The translations under genes and the position numbers were made by a program. The notes beneath the pieces are model-generated. The model worked only from the letters and a program-made list of their open reading frames with translations, ran no database searches and was not told the origin of the DNA. From SHVO01 sp964576515 (GTDB lineage: Bacteria; Pseudomonadota; Alphaproteobacteria; Rhodospirillales; Rhodospirillaceae): a DNA stretch of 64,000 bases. Position 1 is the first letter of the stretch, and each line of letters starts with the position of its first letter. Location: assembly GCA_964576515.1 (NCBI GenBank), contig CAZNUW010000001.1, forward strand, positions 310,001 through 374,000, in the 5' to 3' direction. This document shows, piece after piece, positions 53,385 through 62,868 of this stretch.

Positions 53385-55181
53385 ATGGCTGCCGATCCCT
53401 CCCACGCCGCCGAGGCTGTCGCACACGGCGTCGACCTCGTTCCTGTGGTCATCCTTCTGGCGGCGGCGGTTGTCGCGGTGCCCTTGTTCAAGCGCCTCGG
53501 CCTTGGCTCCGTGCTGGGATACCTTGCCGCCGGCCTCGTCATCGGCCCGTTCGGGCTCGGCCTTTTTTCCGACGCCCAGGCGATTCTGCACATCGCGGAA
53601 CTGGGCGTCGTCATGTTCCTGTTCGTCATCGGGCTCGAGATGCAGCCCTCGCGGCTGTGGGCGATGCGCGGCGAGATCTTCGGCCTGGGCCTGATCCAGG
53701 TCGGCCTGTGCATCGCGCTCCTGATCTGCGTCGGACTGGCGCTTGGCTACCCCGTGTCCCAGAGCTTCGTCGCCGGGACGGGTTTCGTCCTGACCTCGAC
53801 CGCGATTGTCATGCAGATGCTGGAGGAACGGCGCGCGCTTACGCTGCCAAAGGGGCGGCGCATGGTGGCCGTGCTGCTGCTCGAAGACCTGGCTATCGTG
53901 CCGTTGCTGGCCCTGGTCGCCTTCCTTGCGCCAGGCGGCGAGCAGGTCAGCCTGAACGACAGGCTGACCGGCGTCGCCATTGGGATGGCCGCCATCGGCG
54001 GCTTGATCGCCGCCGGACGCTGGCTGCTCGATCCCATGTTCCGGCTGCTCGCCAAGGCGAAGGCGCGCGAGGTGATGACCGCGGCGGCGCTTCTGGTCGT
54101 GCTGGGCGCGGCGTTCGCGATGCAGGCGGCGGGACTGTCCATGGCGATGGGCGCGTTCCTCGCGGGCGTCCTGCTCTCGGAGTCATCCTTCCGCCACCAA
54201 CTTGAGGCGGACATTGAGCCGTTCCGCGGCGTCCTCCTGGGTCTGTTCTTCCTGGGCGTCGGGATGGCGCTCGACCTCAATGTCGTCGCGCAAAATTGGC
54301 GACTGATCGCAACGGCGGTCGCGGCGTACATGATCCTGAAAATGATCGGCATCTACGTTGTCGCCCGCACATGCAAAGCGAACAACCGCGAAGCCATCGA
54401 ACGCGCGGTGCTGATGGCCCAGGGCGGTGAGTTCGCCTTCGTGCTCTACGCCGCCGCAACCAGCGTCGGCATCATCGACGGGGAAGCCAACGCGACGCTG
54501 ACCGCCACGATCATTGTGTCGATGGTCCTGACGCCGGTCATGACGATCCTTCACGATACCTTACTGCCCCGGGTAACGCCGTCGATGCAGGACATCGAAT
54601 CCGCGGGTGGCGATCTGCGCGCGAGCGTGTTGCTCATCGGCTTCGGGCGTTTCGGACAGATCGTCAGTCAGCCTCTTCTCGGCAACAGTTGCTCCATTTC
54701 GATCATCGACACCGATACCGATGCGATCCGCATGGCGCGGGACTTCGGTTTCAAGATTTACTACGGCGACGGCACGCGGCTCGACATCCTCCATGCCGCC
54801 GGCGCCCACCACGCGCGGCTCATCATCGTCGCCGTCAACGACGCAGAAGCGATCCTGAAAATCGCACATCTGATAAAAGCGGAATTCCCGATGGTGCCGG
54901 TGCTGGCCCGCGCCGTCGATCGCGAACACGCGATCGAACTCGTTCGCGCCGGGGTCGATTACCAGATCAGGGAGACGCTCGAATCCGCGCTGGCGCTCGC
55001 CGGGCGCGCGCTTTCGATCCTGAATGTCGACGAGGCCGCCGTGGCCGACATCATGGCCGATATCCGCCTGCGGGATAAGCAGCGTCAGGAGATCGAACTG
55101 GTGGACGGGCTTTACGCCACACGCCACCTCATCCACGGCAATGCGCCGATAAAAAGCGACGGACCGCCACGGAGCGCCTAA
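53385..55181 (+). CDS. Monovalent cation:proton antiporter 2 (KefB/KefC-like)
   Basis: 598 residues. The sodium/proton-exchanger membrane domain spans about 15-385 with twelve or so helices (KRLGLGSVLGYLAAGLVIGP, FIGLEMQ-type helices and the EFAFVLY motif). It is followed by a TrkA-N (RCK) nucleotide-binding domain at about 410-525 (GFGRFGQIVSQPLL, then SIIDTDTDAIRMARDFGF). Such proteins release K+ in exchange for H+ under glutathione-adduct or NADH control. No ancillary flavoprotein gene (KefF/G) is adjacent. Start chosen at the ATG with AAGG upstream. Confidence 0.93.
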   Translation: MAADPSHAAEAVAHGVDLVPVVILLAAAVVAVPLFKRLGLGSVLGYLAAGLVIGPFGLGLFSDAQAILHIAELGVVMFLFVIGLEMQPSRLWAMRGEIFGLGLIQVGLCIALLICVGLALGYPVSQSFVAGTGFVLTSTAIVMQMLEERRALTLPKGRRMVAVLLLEDLAIVPLLALVAFLAPGGEQVSLNDRLTGVAIGMAAIGGLIAAGRWLLDPMFRLLAKAKAREVMTAAALLVVLGAAFAMQAAGLSMAMGAFLAGVLLSESSFRHQLEADIEPFRGVLLGLFFLGVGMALDLNVVAQNWRLIATAVAAYMILKMIGIYVVARTCKANNREAIERAVLMAQGGEFAFVLYAAATSVGIIDGEANATLTATIIVSMVLTPVMTILHDTLLPRVTPSMQDIESAGGDLRASVLLIGFGRFGQIVSQPLLGNSCSISIIDTDTDAIRMARDFGFKIYYGDGTRLDILHAAGAHHARLIIVAVNDAEAILKIAHLIKAEFPMVPVLARAVDREHAIELVRAGVDYQIRETLESALALAGRALSILNVDEAAVADIMADIRLRDKQRQEIELVDGLYATRHLIHGNAPIKSDGPPRSA

Positions 55182-55207
55182 ACGCGCCTCTTACGCGAGC
55201 GCGCCCC

Positions 55208-56797
55208 TTACGCGCCGGGACGGCGCAAGACCTGCCCCGGCCCCGCGCCGGTCCATTTTCCACCATCGACCATCGGCACGCCGTTCACGATCACGTACGG
55301 CATCCCCTCGGGATATTGGTGCGGGTTCTGGAAGGTCGCCTTGTCGGCGACCGTCGCGGGATCGAAAATCACGATATCCGCCCACGTTCCCTCGGCGATC
55401 CGGCCGCGATCCTTCAAGTGTAGGCGCTCGGCCGGCAAGCCGCTCATCTTGCGCACCGCGTCCTCAAGTGTGATGACCTTCTCGTCGCGCGCGTAGTGAC
55501 CGAGCACACGCGGAAACGTGCCGTAGGATCGGGGGTGCGGGCTGCCCTCGCCGAATTTGCTCACCGTGCCGTCGGTGGCGATGGCGGTGAAGGGATGGCG
55601 CATGATGCGCCGGACATCTTCTTCATTGATAGCGTGAAAGATGCTGCCCGCGCCGCCGCGGCGGATCGCCTCGATCACAAGGCGCGCGCCGTTTTCGAGC
55701 GTCGGCGACAGACCCTCGCGCACCGCCCAGTCTTTCAGAGTCTTGCCTTCGAGGGAGCGGTCCCACGTCACGACCGAGAACTGCACGTTATTGATATCGC
55801 CTGCGCCGCGGTCGTTGACGATGTTCCAGACGATGCCCTCCATGATCCCTTCGTTCTGGGCGCGGTCGTCGACGCGGCCAAGGAAGGCCTTCGTGCCGCC
55901 GGCGAGCGCGGCTGGCGGTACAAGGATCGAGATATCCGTGTGCGAGGCCGTGTAGGGATACTGATCGATCATCACATCGACGCCGTCTTTCCGCGCGGCA
56001 TCGACCATGCCCAGCGTCTTCACGCTGCCGCCCCAGTTCGGGCTGCCGACCGCCTTATGATGCGTCAGGACGACGGGGATTTTCGCCTTGCGGCCGATCT
56101 CGATGGCCTCGCCCACGCCGTCGAGCAGCTTCGCCCCCTCGTCGCGCAAATGCGACGTATAGATGCCGCCATGCGCCGCGGCGACCTTCGACAATTCAAT
56201 GACCTCGCCGACCTCGGAGAAAACCCCCGGCGTATAACGCAAGCCGGTGGAAAGGCCGAACGCGCCCTCTTTCATGCCTTGCGCGACGCGCGCCTTCATG
56301 TCCTGCAGTTCCGCGTCCGTCGGCGCACGATTGTCGAGGCCCATGACGTCCTCGCGGATCGTGTTGTGCCCGACGAGGTAGGCGACGTTCATCCCGAGAT
56401 CGAGCGCATCGGCTTTCTTCAGATAGTCGGCTAGCGGCCACGGGCTGCCGCCGTCCGGTCCGCCCAACGCCGTGGTGACGCCCTGTCGGACAAGATTTTC
56501 GCCGCCCGGAAGCTGAACCGGATTCATATGGAGATGGAGATCGATGAATCCCGGCGCGACAATCTTGCCGCTCGCGTCGATCACGCGCGCGGCCCCGGCT
56601 TGCGACAACGGCGACGCGGACACCCGGACGATCTTGCCGTCGTCGATGGCGACGTCGGCGCGAAACCGCGCCTTTCCCGTGCCGTCAATCACCGTGCCGC
56701 CGGAGATCAGCATGTCCCACGAGTCGGCTGCGCGGGCGTCGACGCCCACCAGCATGACCGCCGCCAACGCGAGCGGTACGGACTTCCCCATCCTCAT
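55208..56797 (-). CDS. Exported D-aminoacylase-type amidohydrolase, copy A
   Basis: 529 residues from the ATG at 56797 (GGAGGGAGGG upstream). Signal peptide ends GVDARA. Amidohydrolase-superfamily N-acyl-D-amino-acid deacylase: HxH metal pair in GKIVAPGFIDLHLHMNP, YTSHLRDEG (about 205), LTHHKAVGSPNWG and the final AIATDGTVSKFGEGSPHPR. It hydrolyses N-acyl-D-amino acids or D-peptide-like compounds in the periplasm. Head to head with copy B 300 bases away, which suggests a shared regulatory region. Confidence 0.86.
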   Translation of the reverse strand: MRMGKSVPLALAAVMLVGVDARAADSWDMLISGGTVIDGTGKARFRADVAIDDGKIVRVSASPLSQAGAARVIDASGKIVAPGFIDLHLHMNPVQLPGGENLVRQGVTTALGGPDGGSPWPLADYLKKADALDLGMNVAYLVGHNTIREDVMGLDNRAPTDAELQDMKARVAQGMKEGAFGLSTGLRYTPGVFSEVGEVIELSKVAAAHGGIYTSHLRDEGAKLLDGVGEAIEIGRKAKIPVVLTHHKAVGSPNWGGSVKTLGMVDAARKDGVDVMIDQYPYTASHTDISILVPPAALAGGTKAFLGRVDDRAQNEGIMEGIVWNIVNDRGAGDINNVQFSVVTWDRSLEGKTLKDWAVREGLSPTLENGARLVIEAIRRGGAGSIFHAINEEDVRRIMRHPFTAIATDGTVSKFGEGSPHPRSYGTFPRVLGHYARDEKVITLEDAVRKMSGLPAERLHLKDRGRIAEGTWADIVIFDPATVADKATFQNPHQYPEGMPYVIVNGVPMVDGGKWTGAGPGQVLRRPGA

Positions 56798-57097
56798 GTC
56801 GCCCTCCCTCCCCGGTCTGAAAACGCGGATTCGGCCCAGCGGGCGCAAAATCCGCTGTTACACCTTATAAATAGGCGGCGCGCATGGACAGCGCGCAAAT
56901 CGTCCGACGCCGCCCTTTTTGCCGGACCGGCCTTCTGTCTATACTTGCCGCGATCTCATTAGACGTGCGAAGGCGCGGCGTTCCCTGCCTTCTCGAGTGG
57001 AGCGCCGACGGGGAGTTTGCGTGTGCGCCGGACGGCCCGAAGGGGCGGGCCGCCGGAGACGATGCCGTTGTTATTCATTGAGATAGGGGACGAACCG
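56798..57097. other. Divergent intergenic region between two D-aminoacylase genes
   Basis: 300 bases; no gene. Contains a rightward promoter (56917-56945), a TATAAATAGGC element (56866-56876, also at 38608-38618), and a GGCCCG/CGGGCC hairpin in the leader of the rightward gene. Confidence 0.5.
56917..56945 (+). promoter_or_regulatory. Probable promoter of D-aminoacylase copy B
   Basis: TTTTGC-N17-TATACT reads towards the ATG at 57098 with a leader of about 145 bases. The fit to sigma70 consensus is moderate at -35 and good at -10. Confidence 0.4.
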
Positions 57098-58702
57098 ATG
57101 ATCAAACACGCCACCATCCGCATCGCATCGGCGCTGCTGGCCAGCGCCAGCGCGTTCGCCGTCGGCACGGCTTTTGCCGCGAACGCGCCCGCCGACGTCA
57201 TCATCACCGGCGGCACTGTTTATACCGGCGCCGACCAAGCGCCGACGGTGGCCGACGTTGTCATCGTCGGCGATAAGATCGCCTACATCGGCGCCAACGC
57301 CGCGGCCCGCTACGATGCGCGCCGGACCGTCAACGCCAAGGGCAAGATCGTTTCGCCGGGTTTCATCGACGGCCATGCCCATGCCGAGGAATACCTGGAA
57401 TCGCCGGATGCCAGAACGCGTGTCAACGAGGCGTGGCTTTATCAAGGCGTGACAACTGTGCTGATCGGCGTCGACGGCAACGGCACGCCGGACATCTCGG
57501 ACCAAGCCGCGCTCTATGGAAAGAACGGCATCGGCAGCAACGCCGTGCCTTACGTGGGCTTCGGCGATATCCGCCGGCGCGTCCTCAAGAACGAAGACCG
57601 CGCACCGACGCCCGCAGAGTTGGAAGAGATGAAAGCCCTTGTGGTGCGCGGCATGTGCCAGGGCGCAATCGGGTTCTCCACCGGCCTGTTCTATTCGCCG
57701 CAGTTCTACGCAAAAACGGAAGAGGTCATCGAACTCGCGAAAGAGGCCGCCAAACGCGGCGGCATCTACGACACCCACCAGCGCGACGAGTCCTCCTACA
57801 CCACCGGCCTGATGGCTTCGGTCGCCGAAGTGATCCGCATCGGCCGCGAGGCGCAAATGCCGGTGCACTTCACGCATTTGAAGGCGCTGGGCCCCGACGT
57901 GCAAGGCAAAGCGCCGGAGGTGATCGCCGCCATCAACGCCGCGCGCGCGCAAGGCATCGAGGTTACCGCGAACCAGTATCCATGGTCGGCGTCGGGTACG
58001 GGCGTCGTGCCCTCGCTGATTCCGCGCTGGGCGGAAGACGGCGGCCGCGCCGCTCTGTTGAAACGCCTGGAGGACCCCGCGCAGTTGGAGAAGATTCGCA
58101 CGGAGATGCGCGACAACCTGCGCCGCCGCGGCGGACCGGAATCCATGTTGCTGATCTCGGCCAACCAGGAATGGACCGGCATGACGCTAGGCCAGATCGC
58201 GGCCAAGTGGAAAGTCGAGCCCATCGACGCCGGAATCCGCATCATCAAGACAGGCGAGAACGGCGGTTCGGTGGCGTCGTTCAATATGTCCGAGAAGGAC
58301 ATTATCGCGTTCATGCGCCAGCCCTGGATGATTACCTCGTCCGACGGCGGCGGGAACCACCCGCGCACCGTGGCCAGCTATCAGCGCAAGTACGAGAAAT
58401 ATGTGAAGACCGACAAGGCGATCAGCGAGGCGGAATTCATTCGTTCCTCCACGGGACGCGCGGCCGACATCTATCGCCTGGAGAATCGCGGCTATCTGCG
58501 CGTCGGATATTTCGCCGACGTGACGGTATTCGACCCGAACAATTTCAAACAGAAGGCCGACTACGTAAACTCCAAGGTTCTGTCGGAGGGCGTTGAGGCC
58601 GTGTTCATCAACGGCCGCGCCGCGATGCTGGACGGCAAGGCCACCGGCGATCTCACGGGCCGCGTCATTCTGCGCCGTCCCACCGCCGGAACTTGCCCGT
58701 AG
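57098..58702 (+). CDS. Exported D-aminoacylase-type amidohydrolase, copy B
   Basis: 534 residues from the ATG at 57098 (AGGGGA upstream; a longer frame to 57017 is unlikely). Signal peptide ends GTAFAAN. Same family as copy A: SPGFIDGHAHAEE (metal pair), TTVLIGVDGNGTPDI, YDTHQRDESSYTTG, HFTHLKALGPDV and ITSSDGGGNHPRTVASYQRK. The two copies differ clearly outside these motifs, so they may act on different D-amino acids or acyl groups. Together with the NHL protein and TonB receptor they point to envelope-level degradation of D-amino-acid-containing material such as peptidoglycan or lipopeptides. Confidence 0.87.
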   Translation: MIKHATIRIASALLASASAFAVGTAFAANAPADVIITGGTVYTGADQAPTVADVVIVGDKIAYIGANAAARYDARRTVNAKGKIVSPGFIDGHAHAEEYLESPDARTRVNEAWLYQGVTTVLIGVDGNGTPDISDQAALYGKNGIGSNAVPYVGFGDIRRRVLKNEDRAPTPAELEEMKALVVRGMCQGAIGFSTGLFYSPQFYAKTEEVIELAKEAAKRGGIYDTHQRDESSYTTGLMASVAEVIRIGREAQMPVHFTHLKALGPDVQGKAPEVIAAINAARAQGIEVTANQYPWSASGTGVVPSLIPRWAEDGGRAALLKRLEDPAQLEKIRTEMRDNLRRRGGPESMLLISANQEWTGMTLGQIAAKWKVEPIDAGIRIIKTGENGGSVASFNMSEKDIIAFMRQPWMITSSDGGGNHPRTVASYQRKYEKYVKTDKAISEAEFIRSSTGRAADIYRLENRGYLRVGYFADVTVFDPNNFKQKADYVNSKVLSEGVEAVFINGRAAMLDGKATGDLTGRVILRRPTAGTCP

Positions 58703-58726
58703 GTTCCCCGCGCACGTCCGTCTCAT

Positions 58727-58749
58727 CCCTCCCGTCGCCGACGGGAGGG
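58727..58749. terminator. Hairpin upstream of SPFH operon
   Basis: CCCTCCCGTC-GCC-GACGGGAGGG, a perfect 10-bp stem with a 3-base loop, 24 bases past the D-aminoacylase stop and 22 before the first SPFH gene. No T-tract follows, so it could be a weak terminator or an mRNA-stability element. Confidence 0.45.
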
Positions 58750-58771
58750 CGTCCAGGGGTTCCGTCCGACG

Positions 58772-60697
58772 ATGCAGTTGAACGCGCCTAAATTCACCTT
58801 CGCCCATCGTTACGCCTGGGCCCTCGTGGGCGTCGGTCTCGTCCTATTCGCCGTGGCCGCCGCGCTGCTGCTGTCAAACCACGTCGCTTATCCCATCCTC
58901 GGTCAGGCGCCGGCGGCGATCGTACGCGCGCTCGGCTTCCTCGGCGCCGCCATGCTGGCCGCGAGCGCCGGTCTCGTCGCAAGCGCTTGCATGATTTTCG
59001 CCCGCCGCGCGCTTGCCGGACGCGAACCGGTGACCATTGCACCAATCACCGCGCCGGCCGGACGCTTTAAGCGCATTCTTTGGCGGAGCCGCAACGCCAT
59101 CGGACGGCTGAGAATCACCGCCGAAGCCGCCGCCGGGTGGATGCAAACGGCGTTTTCGGCGGTGCTTGCGGCGGGTGCGTGCGTGGGCATCGTCATGTAC
59201 TGGAGCGCCGGGGATACGGCGGGCGAAAGCGGCGCGCTGCGCGTCATGGCCTTCGCGTTTGTCTTCGCGGCCTTCCCGCTTCTCGTCGTCGAGCGCTTCT
59301 ATCACAACGTGAGCGGCGATCTTCTGCCGGAAGCGCCGCATGTCGCGAAACTCCTGCGCCTGCCGATCACGGCGGCGATCTGGCTGGCGGCCGCGGCGGC
59401 CTTGCGCATTTTTGGGTTCGCCTGGGCGGAGCGGTTGGAGCCGATTATCGGCGCCTTGATTTTTATCGTGGCCCTGGAAGTCCTCGTCCGTAGCATCGCG
59501 ATGATCTTCCTGCCCTATGCGCCGCTCGCCGACCGGCGCGCCACCGCCGAAAGCAAGATCGCGGGCGCGGTCCTACGCCTGACGATACCCAGCCTCCAGA
59601 AAATCAACGTCGCCGTGCGCAGCCAGTTCGGAATCGACCTGTCGCGCAGTTGGGCGCTGGCCTTCATCCAACGCGCGGTGATCCCGGGATTTATCGGGCT
59701 GGCGGCGTTTACGTGGTTAATTTCGGGTGTGACGACCCTGCACGGCGGCCAGCGCGGCGTTTATGAACGCTTCGGCACACCGACCGCCGTCTTCGGCCCA
59801 GGCCTTCACGCCCATCTGCCGTGGCCCATGGGACGCGTGCGGCCGGTCGAGACTGGAACGGTCCATACGCTCGCTATCGCCTTCAACCCGTCCGGCGCGC
59901 CGGACGAGCAAGCGTCCGGAGAATTGATCGGCGCGGAAGATGCGCCACCCGCCTCGGCCAACCGCCTCTGGACCGGAGGCGCGGTCGAGGAAGGCAGCTA
60001 CCTGATCGCCAGCAGGGATTCCGGCCAGCAGAGTTTTCAACTGGTCGACGTGGATATGAACGTCGTCTATCGGATCGGCGCCGGCGATGCGGCCGCGCGC
60101 AACGCCCTCTACAGCGTGGCGGAGGCCGACGACCTGATTCAAGCGCTCGCGGGTCAGCTTCTGGTGCACCACTTCGCGACGACCACGCTGACCGACGTGC
60201 TGGGCCAGAGCCGCGAGAGGTTCGCCGCGGACTTCCGCGCCGCCCTGCAAACCCAACTCGACGCCATGAACAGCGGCGTCGACGCCATCGCGGTGCTGAT
60301 CGAAGCCATCCACCCGCCGCCGGGCGCCGCGGCGGCGTATCACAGCGTCCAGGCGGCGGAGATCCTGGCCCAAACGCGGGTCGCGTCCAGCCGCGGCGAC
60401 GCCGCCCGCGCGGTCAAAAGCGCACAAACCACCGCGCTGCGGGACAAGAACCAGGCCGCCTCGACCGCGGCCGACGTCCTCGCCGCGGCGCAGGTGGACG
60501 CCGCCTTCTTCAAGTCCGACGTTCAGGCTCAGCGCAACGGCGGCGGCTACGCCCTCGTTTTCGAGCGGTGGCTCGACCAGATCGCGCGCGGCGTGCGCCG
60601 CGTGCCCGCGGTGATTATCGACCACCGCATCCCTAAATCCGACACACCCTCCATCGACGTGCGCACCGGCCTCGGCGCGCCCGCAGCGACGCCTTGA
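58772..60697 (+). CDS. Multi-spanning SPFH (HflK-like) membrane protein
   Basis: 641 residues. The N-terminal half (about 8-325) has around seven or eight membrane segments (RYAWALVGVGLVLFAVAAAL, GFLGAAMLAASAGLVASACM, IAMIFLPYAPL and a last one, IPGFIGLAAFTWLISGV). An SPFH/band-7 domain follows from about 330 (GQRGVYERFGTPTAVFGPGL, then HAHLPWPMGRVRPVETGTVH), with a helical tail rich in Ala/Gln. HflK homologues have one helix, so this polytopic N-terminus is unusual. It is first of three SPFH genes with a P-type ATPase, probably building a large membrane assembly. Confidence 0.85.
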   Translation: MQLNAPKFTFAHRYAWALVGVGLVLFAVAAALLLSNHVAYPILGQAPAAIVRALGFLGAAMLAASAGLVASACMIFARRALAGREPVTIAPITAPAGRFKRILWRSRNAIGRLRITAEAAAGWMQTAFSAVLAAGACVGIVMYWSAGDTAGESGALRVMAFAFVFAAFPLLVVERFYHNVSGDLLPEAPHVAKLLRLPITAAIWLAAAAALRIFGFAWAERLEPIIGALIFIVALEVLVRSIAMIFLPYAPLADRRATAESKIAGAVLRLTIPSLQKINVAVRSQFGIDLSRSWALAFIQRAVIPGFIGLAAFTWLISGVTTLHGGQRGVYERFGTPTAVFGPGLHAHLPWPMGRVRPVETGTVHTLAIAFNPSGAPDEQASGELIGAEDAPPASANRLWTGGAVEEGSYLIASRDSGQQSFQLVDVDMNVVYRIGAGDAAARNALYSVAEADDLIQALAGQLLVHHFATTTLTDVLGQSRERFAADFRAALQTQLDAMNSGVDAIAVLIEAIHPPPGAAAAYHSVQAAEILAQTRVASSRGDAARAVKSAQTTALRDKNQAASTAADVLAAAQVDAAFFKSDVQAQRNGGGYALVFERWLDQIARGVRRVPAVIIDHRIPKSDTPSIDVRTGLGAPAATP

Positions 60698-60721
60698 TGT
60701 TTCAACCCGGGAACGATTGCC

Positions 60722-61714
60722 ATGACCGACAGTGAAACCCCCATCGACACGTCCGCGAAAGACCGCGCGATCGCATGGGTCGCACAGAACGGGCGGATCG
60801 TCGCCGCGGGCATCATCGTCCTGGCGCTCGTGATCTCGGCGTCGGTCGTCACGGTCATTCCGGGCGAAGCGGTGGTGGTGACGCGGGTCGGCAATCCTGT
60901 GCGCGTCGTCACCGATCCGGGCCTTGTTTGGAAAATTCCCGCGCCGATCGAATCCGCCGTGCCCGTCGATCTCAGACTGAAGACCACGTCCAGCGGACTT
61001 CAGGACGTCGGCACGAAGGACGGTCTGCGCGTCCTCATGCAGGCTTACGTGGCCTGGCAGGTTCCCGACGATCCCGAGCATATCCGCCAGTTTCTGCGCG
61101 CCGTGCGCAATCAGCCCGACATCGCCGCGCAGCAGTTGCGCAGCTTCGTCGCTTCGGCCCTGGAAGTCACCGTCAGCGGATTCGATTTGCCGAGCCTCGT
61201 GAACGCCGATCCGTCGAAGGTGAAGTTGAAGGATCTGGAAACGCAACTCCGCGCGCGGGTCGGCGAAGAAGCCTTGCGCGTGTACGGGGTGAACATCCTG
61301 CAGGTGGGCGTCCAGCGCCTGACCTTGCCCGCGGAAACACTCAACGCGACCGTCCTGCGTATGCAGGCCGAACGCTCGACCGCGGCCGCCGAACGGGAGG
61401 CCGAAGGCGAACGCGCCGCGTCCGAGATCATTTCCAACGCCGACCGCGACGCCCGCGTGACCGTCGCCCAGGCCCGCGCGGAAGCGTCGGCCATCGAATC
61501 AAAAGCACGCCTGGAAGCCGCCGAGATCTATCGCCGCGCCCATAACGAAAATCCGCAGCTCTACACCGTGCTGCGCTCGCTCGATACGTTGCAGACCGTT
61601 ATCAACAACAACACGACGCTGATCTTGCGTACGGACTCCGCGCCGTTCCGGGTGCTGTCAGATGGGCCGGGCCGCAGCGCGGGCAACCTGCCTGACTCGA
61701 TCCAGGTGAAGTGA
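60722..61714 (+). CDS. SPFH-domain protein, HflC-like
   Basis: 330 residues. Single N-terminal helix at about 27-47 (IVAAGIIVLALVISASVVTV), then an SPFH domain (PGEAVVVTRVGNPVRVVTDP, then GLVWKIPAPIESAVPVDLRL) and a coiled coil about 220-275 (RMQAERSTAAAEREAEGERA). This is the HflC pattern; HflC normally pairs with HflK around the FtsH protease. Here it lies 24 bases after the first SPFH gene and overlaps the third by 4 bases (GTGA). No ftsH is near. A complex with the other two SPFH proteins is likely. Confidence 0.87.
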   Translation: MTDSETPIDTSAKDRAIAWVAQNGRIVAAGIIVLALVISASVVTVIPGEAVVVTRVGNPVRVVTDPGLVWKIPAPIESAVPVDLRLKTTSSGLQDVGTKDGLRVLMQAYVAWQVPDDPEHIRQFLRAVRNQPDIAAQQLRSFVASALEVTVSGFDLPSLVNADPSKVKLKDLETQLRARVGEEALRVYGVNILQVGVQRLTLPAETLNATVLRMQAERSTAAAEREAEGERAASEIISNADRDARVTVAQARAEASAIESKARLEAAEIYRRAHNENPQLYTVLRSLDTLQTVINNNTTLILRTDSAPFRVLSDGPGRSAGNLPDSIQVK

Positions 61715-62868
61715 CGGTCATGTCCGCTCCGGCATCCACGGCGACAAAAGACGATCTGAACGCGGGCGGCGCGTGGGCGCAGGCCATCGCGCTGTCGTTC
61801 AAGTTCCTGTTCCTGGTTGTGAGCATCCTGGGCGTCGGGTGGCTTGTGTCCAACTGCCGCATCGTCAGTCCGGACGACCGCGCGATCGTGATCCGTCTTG
61901 GAACGGTGGTGCGCGAAGCCGGCGCCGGCCTTCTCATCGCCGCGCCGAGACCTTTCGAAACCGTGATGATCCTTCCGTCGGCCGATCGCCAGTTGGCGTT
62001 CGAGATCGCGTCGTACCAGGTGACGGCGCCGGAAGCCCCACCCGCGGAGCCCCCACCCGAAGGCGCGCCGCCGGCGACCGAGGGGCCCGGCAGCGACGCC
62101 GTTCTTGGGCCGCCGCCGCCGCCGCAAGGATCGAACGAGAGCCGTGTCGATACAGAAGCGCTGGACCCCGTGCGCGACGTCGGGCTGATCGTCACCGGCG
62201 ATATGAGCCTCGTCTATTATAATGCGACGCTGTTTTACCGGATCACGGATTCCCAGGCCTTTGTCGTCAGCGGGCGGCACCTCGCACCCGCACTGGAACG
62301 CGTGTTCCAAGCGAGCGCCGTGGCGGTCACCGGCAGCCGCGACATCGACACGATCCTCGTCGCGCGGCCCGAATCGCAAGGCGGAGACGGAACCGGCCCG
62401 AGCCGGGAGTCCTTGCGCGCGGACCTCGTGACGGCGGTCAACGCGCGCCTCGACGACCTCGCCGCGCGCGGCGCGAGCCTCGGAATCGCCGTCAACCGCA
62501 TCGATCTCGTACCCACCGTGCCCGCCGGCGCAAAGGCCGCCTTCGACTTTGTCCTGACCGCCGTGCAACGCGCCGAACGTTCGGCCAATGACGCCCGCAC
62601 GGTGGCCCAACGGACGGTGCAAGGTTCCGAACGGACCTTCGACCGCATGAAGAGCGAAGCCGAAGCCCGGGCGCAGGAAGCCGTGGCGCGCGCCAACGCC
62701 CAAACCGCGCCGGTGTTCGCGCTGACGGAAGGTTCGAACGGCAACCCCGACGTGGACGATCAGGTGTTCCGCGAGCGCGTCGGCACGCTGCTGAACGCCG
62801 CGGGCCGCGTTTATACCGTCGATCAATACGGGACGCCGCTGCTGGCCACCGGGATTCCGCCGCGATGA
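61711..62868 (+). CDS. SPFH-domain protein, HflK-like, with Pro-rich insertion
   Basis: 385 residues from the GTG at 61711 (overlap GTGA with the previous stop); ATG at 61720 is an alternative that removes three residues. One N-terminal helix (about 30-48, FLFLVVSILGVGWLVSN). An SPFH domain begins SPDDRAIVIRLGTVVREAGA. It is interrupted at about 108-145 by a Pro/Glu-rich linker (PPAEPPPEGAPPATEGPGSD), not typical of HflK. A helical tail follows (EAEARAQEAVARANAQTAPV). It overlaps the ATPase start by 4 bases (ATGA). Confidence 0.84.
   Translation: MTVMSAPASTATKDDLNAGGAWAQAIALSFKFLFLVVSILGVGWLVSNCRIVSPDDRAIVIRLGTVVREAGAGLLIAAPRPFETVMILPSADRQLAFEIASYQVTAPEAPPAEPPPEGAPPATEGPGSDAVLGPPPPPQGSNESRVDTEALDPVRDVGLIVTGDMSLVYYNATLFYRITDSQAFVVSGRHLAPALERVFQASAVAVTGSRDIDTILVARPESQGGDGTGPSRESLRADLVTAVNARLDDLAARGASLGIAVNRIDLVPTVPAGAKAAFDFVLTAVQRAERSANDARTVAQRTVQGSERTFDRMKSEAEARAQEAVARANAQTAPVFALTEGSNGNPDVDDQVFRERVGTLLNAAGRVYTVDQYGTPLLATGIPPR

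Noticed and set aside
58727..58749. Strong terminator before the SPFH operon
   Set aside because: Perfect stem, but no T-tract follows in either direction, so it is listed only as a weak candidate.
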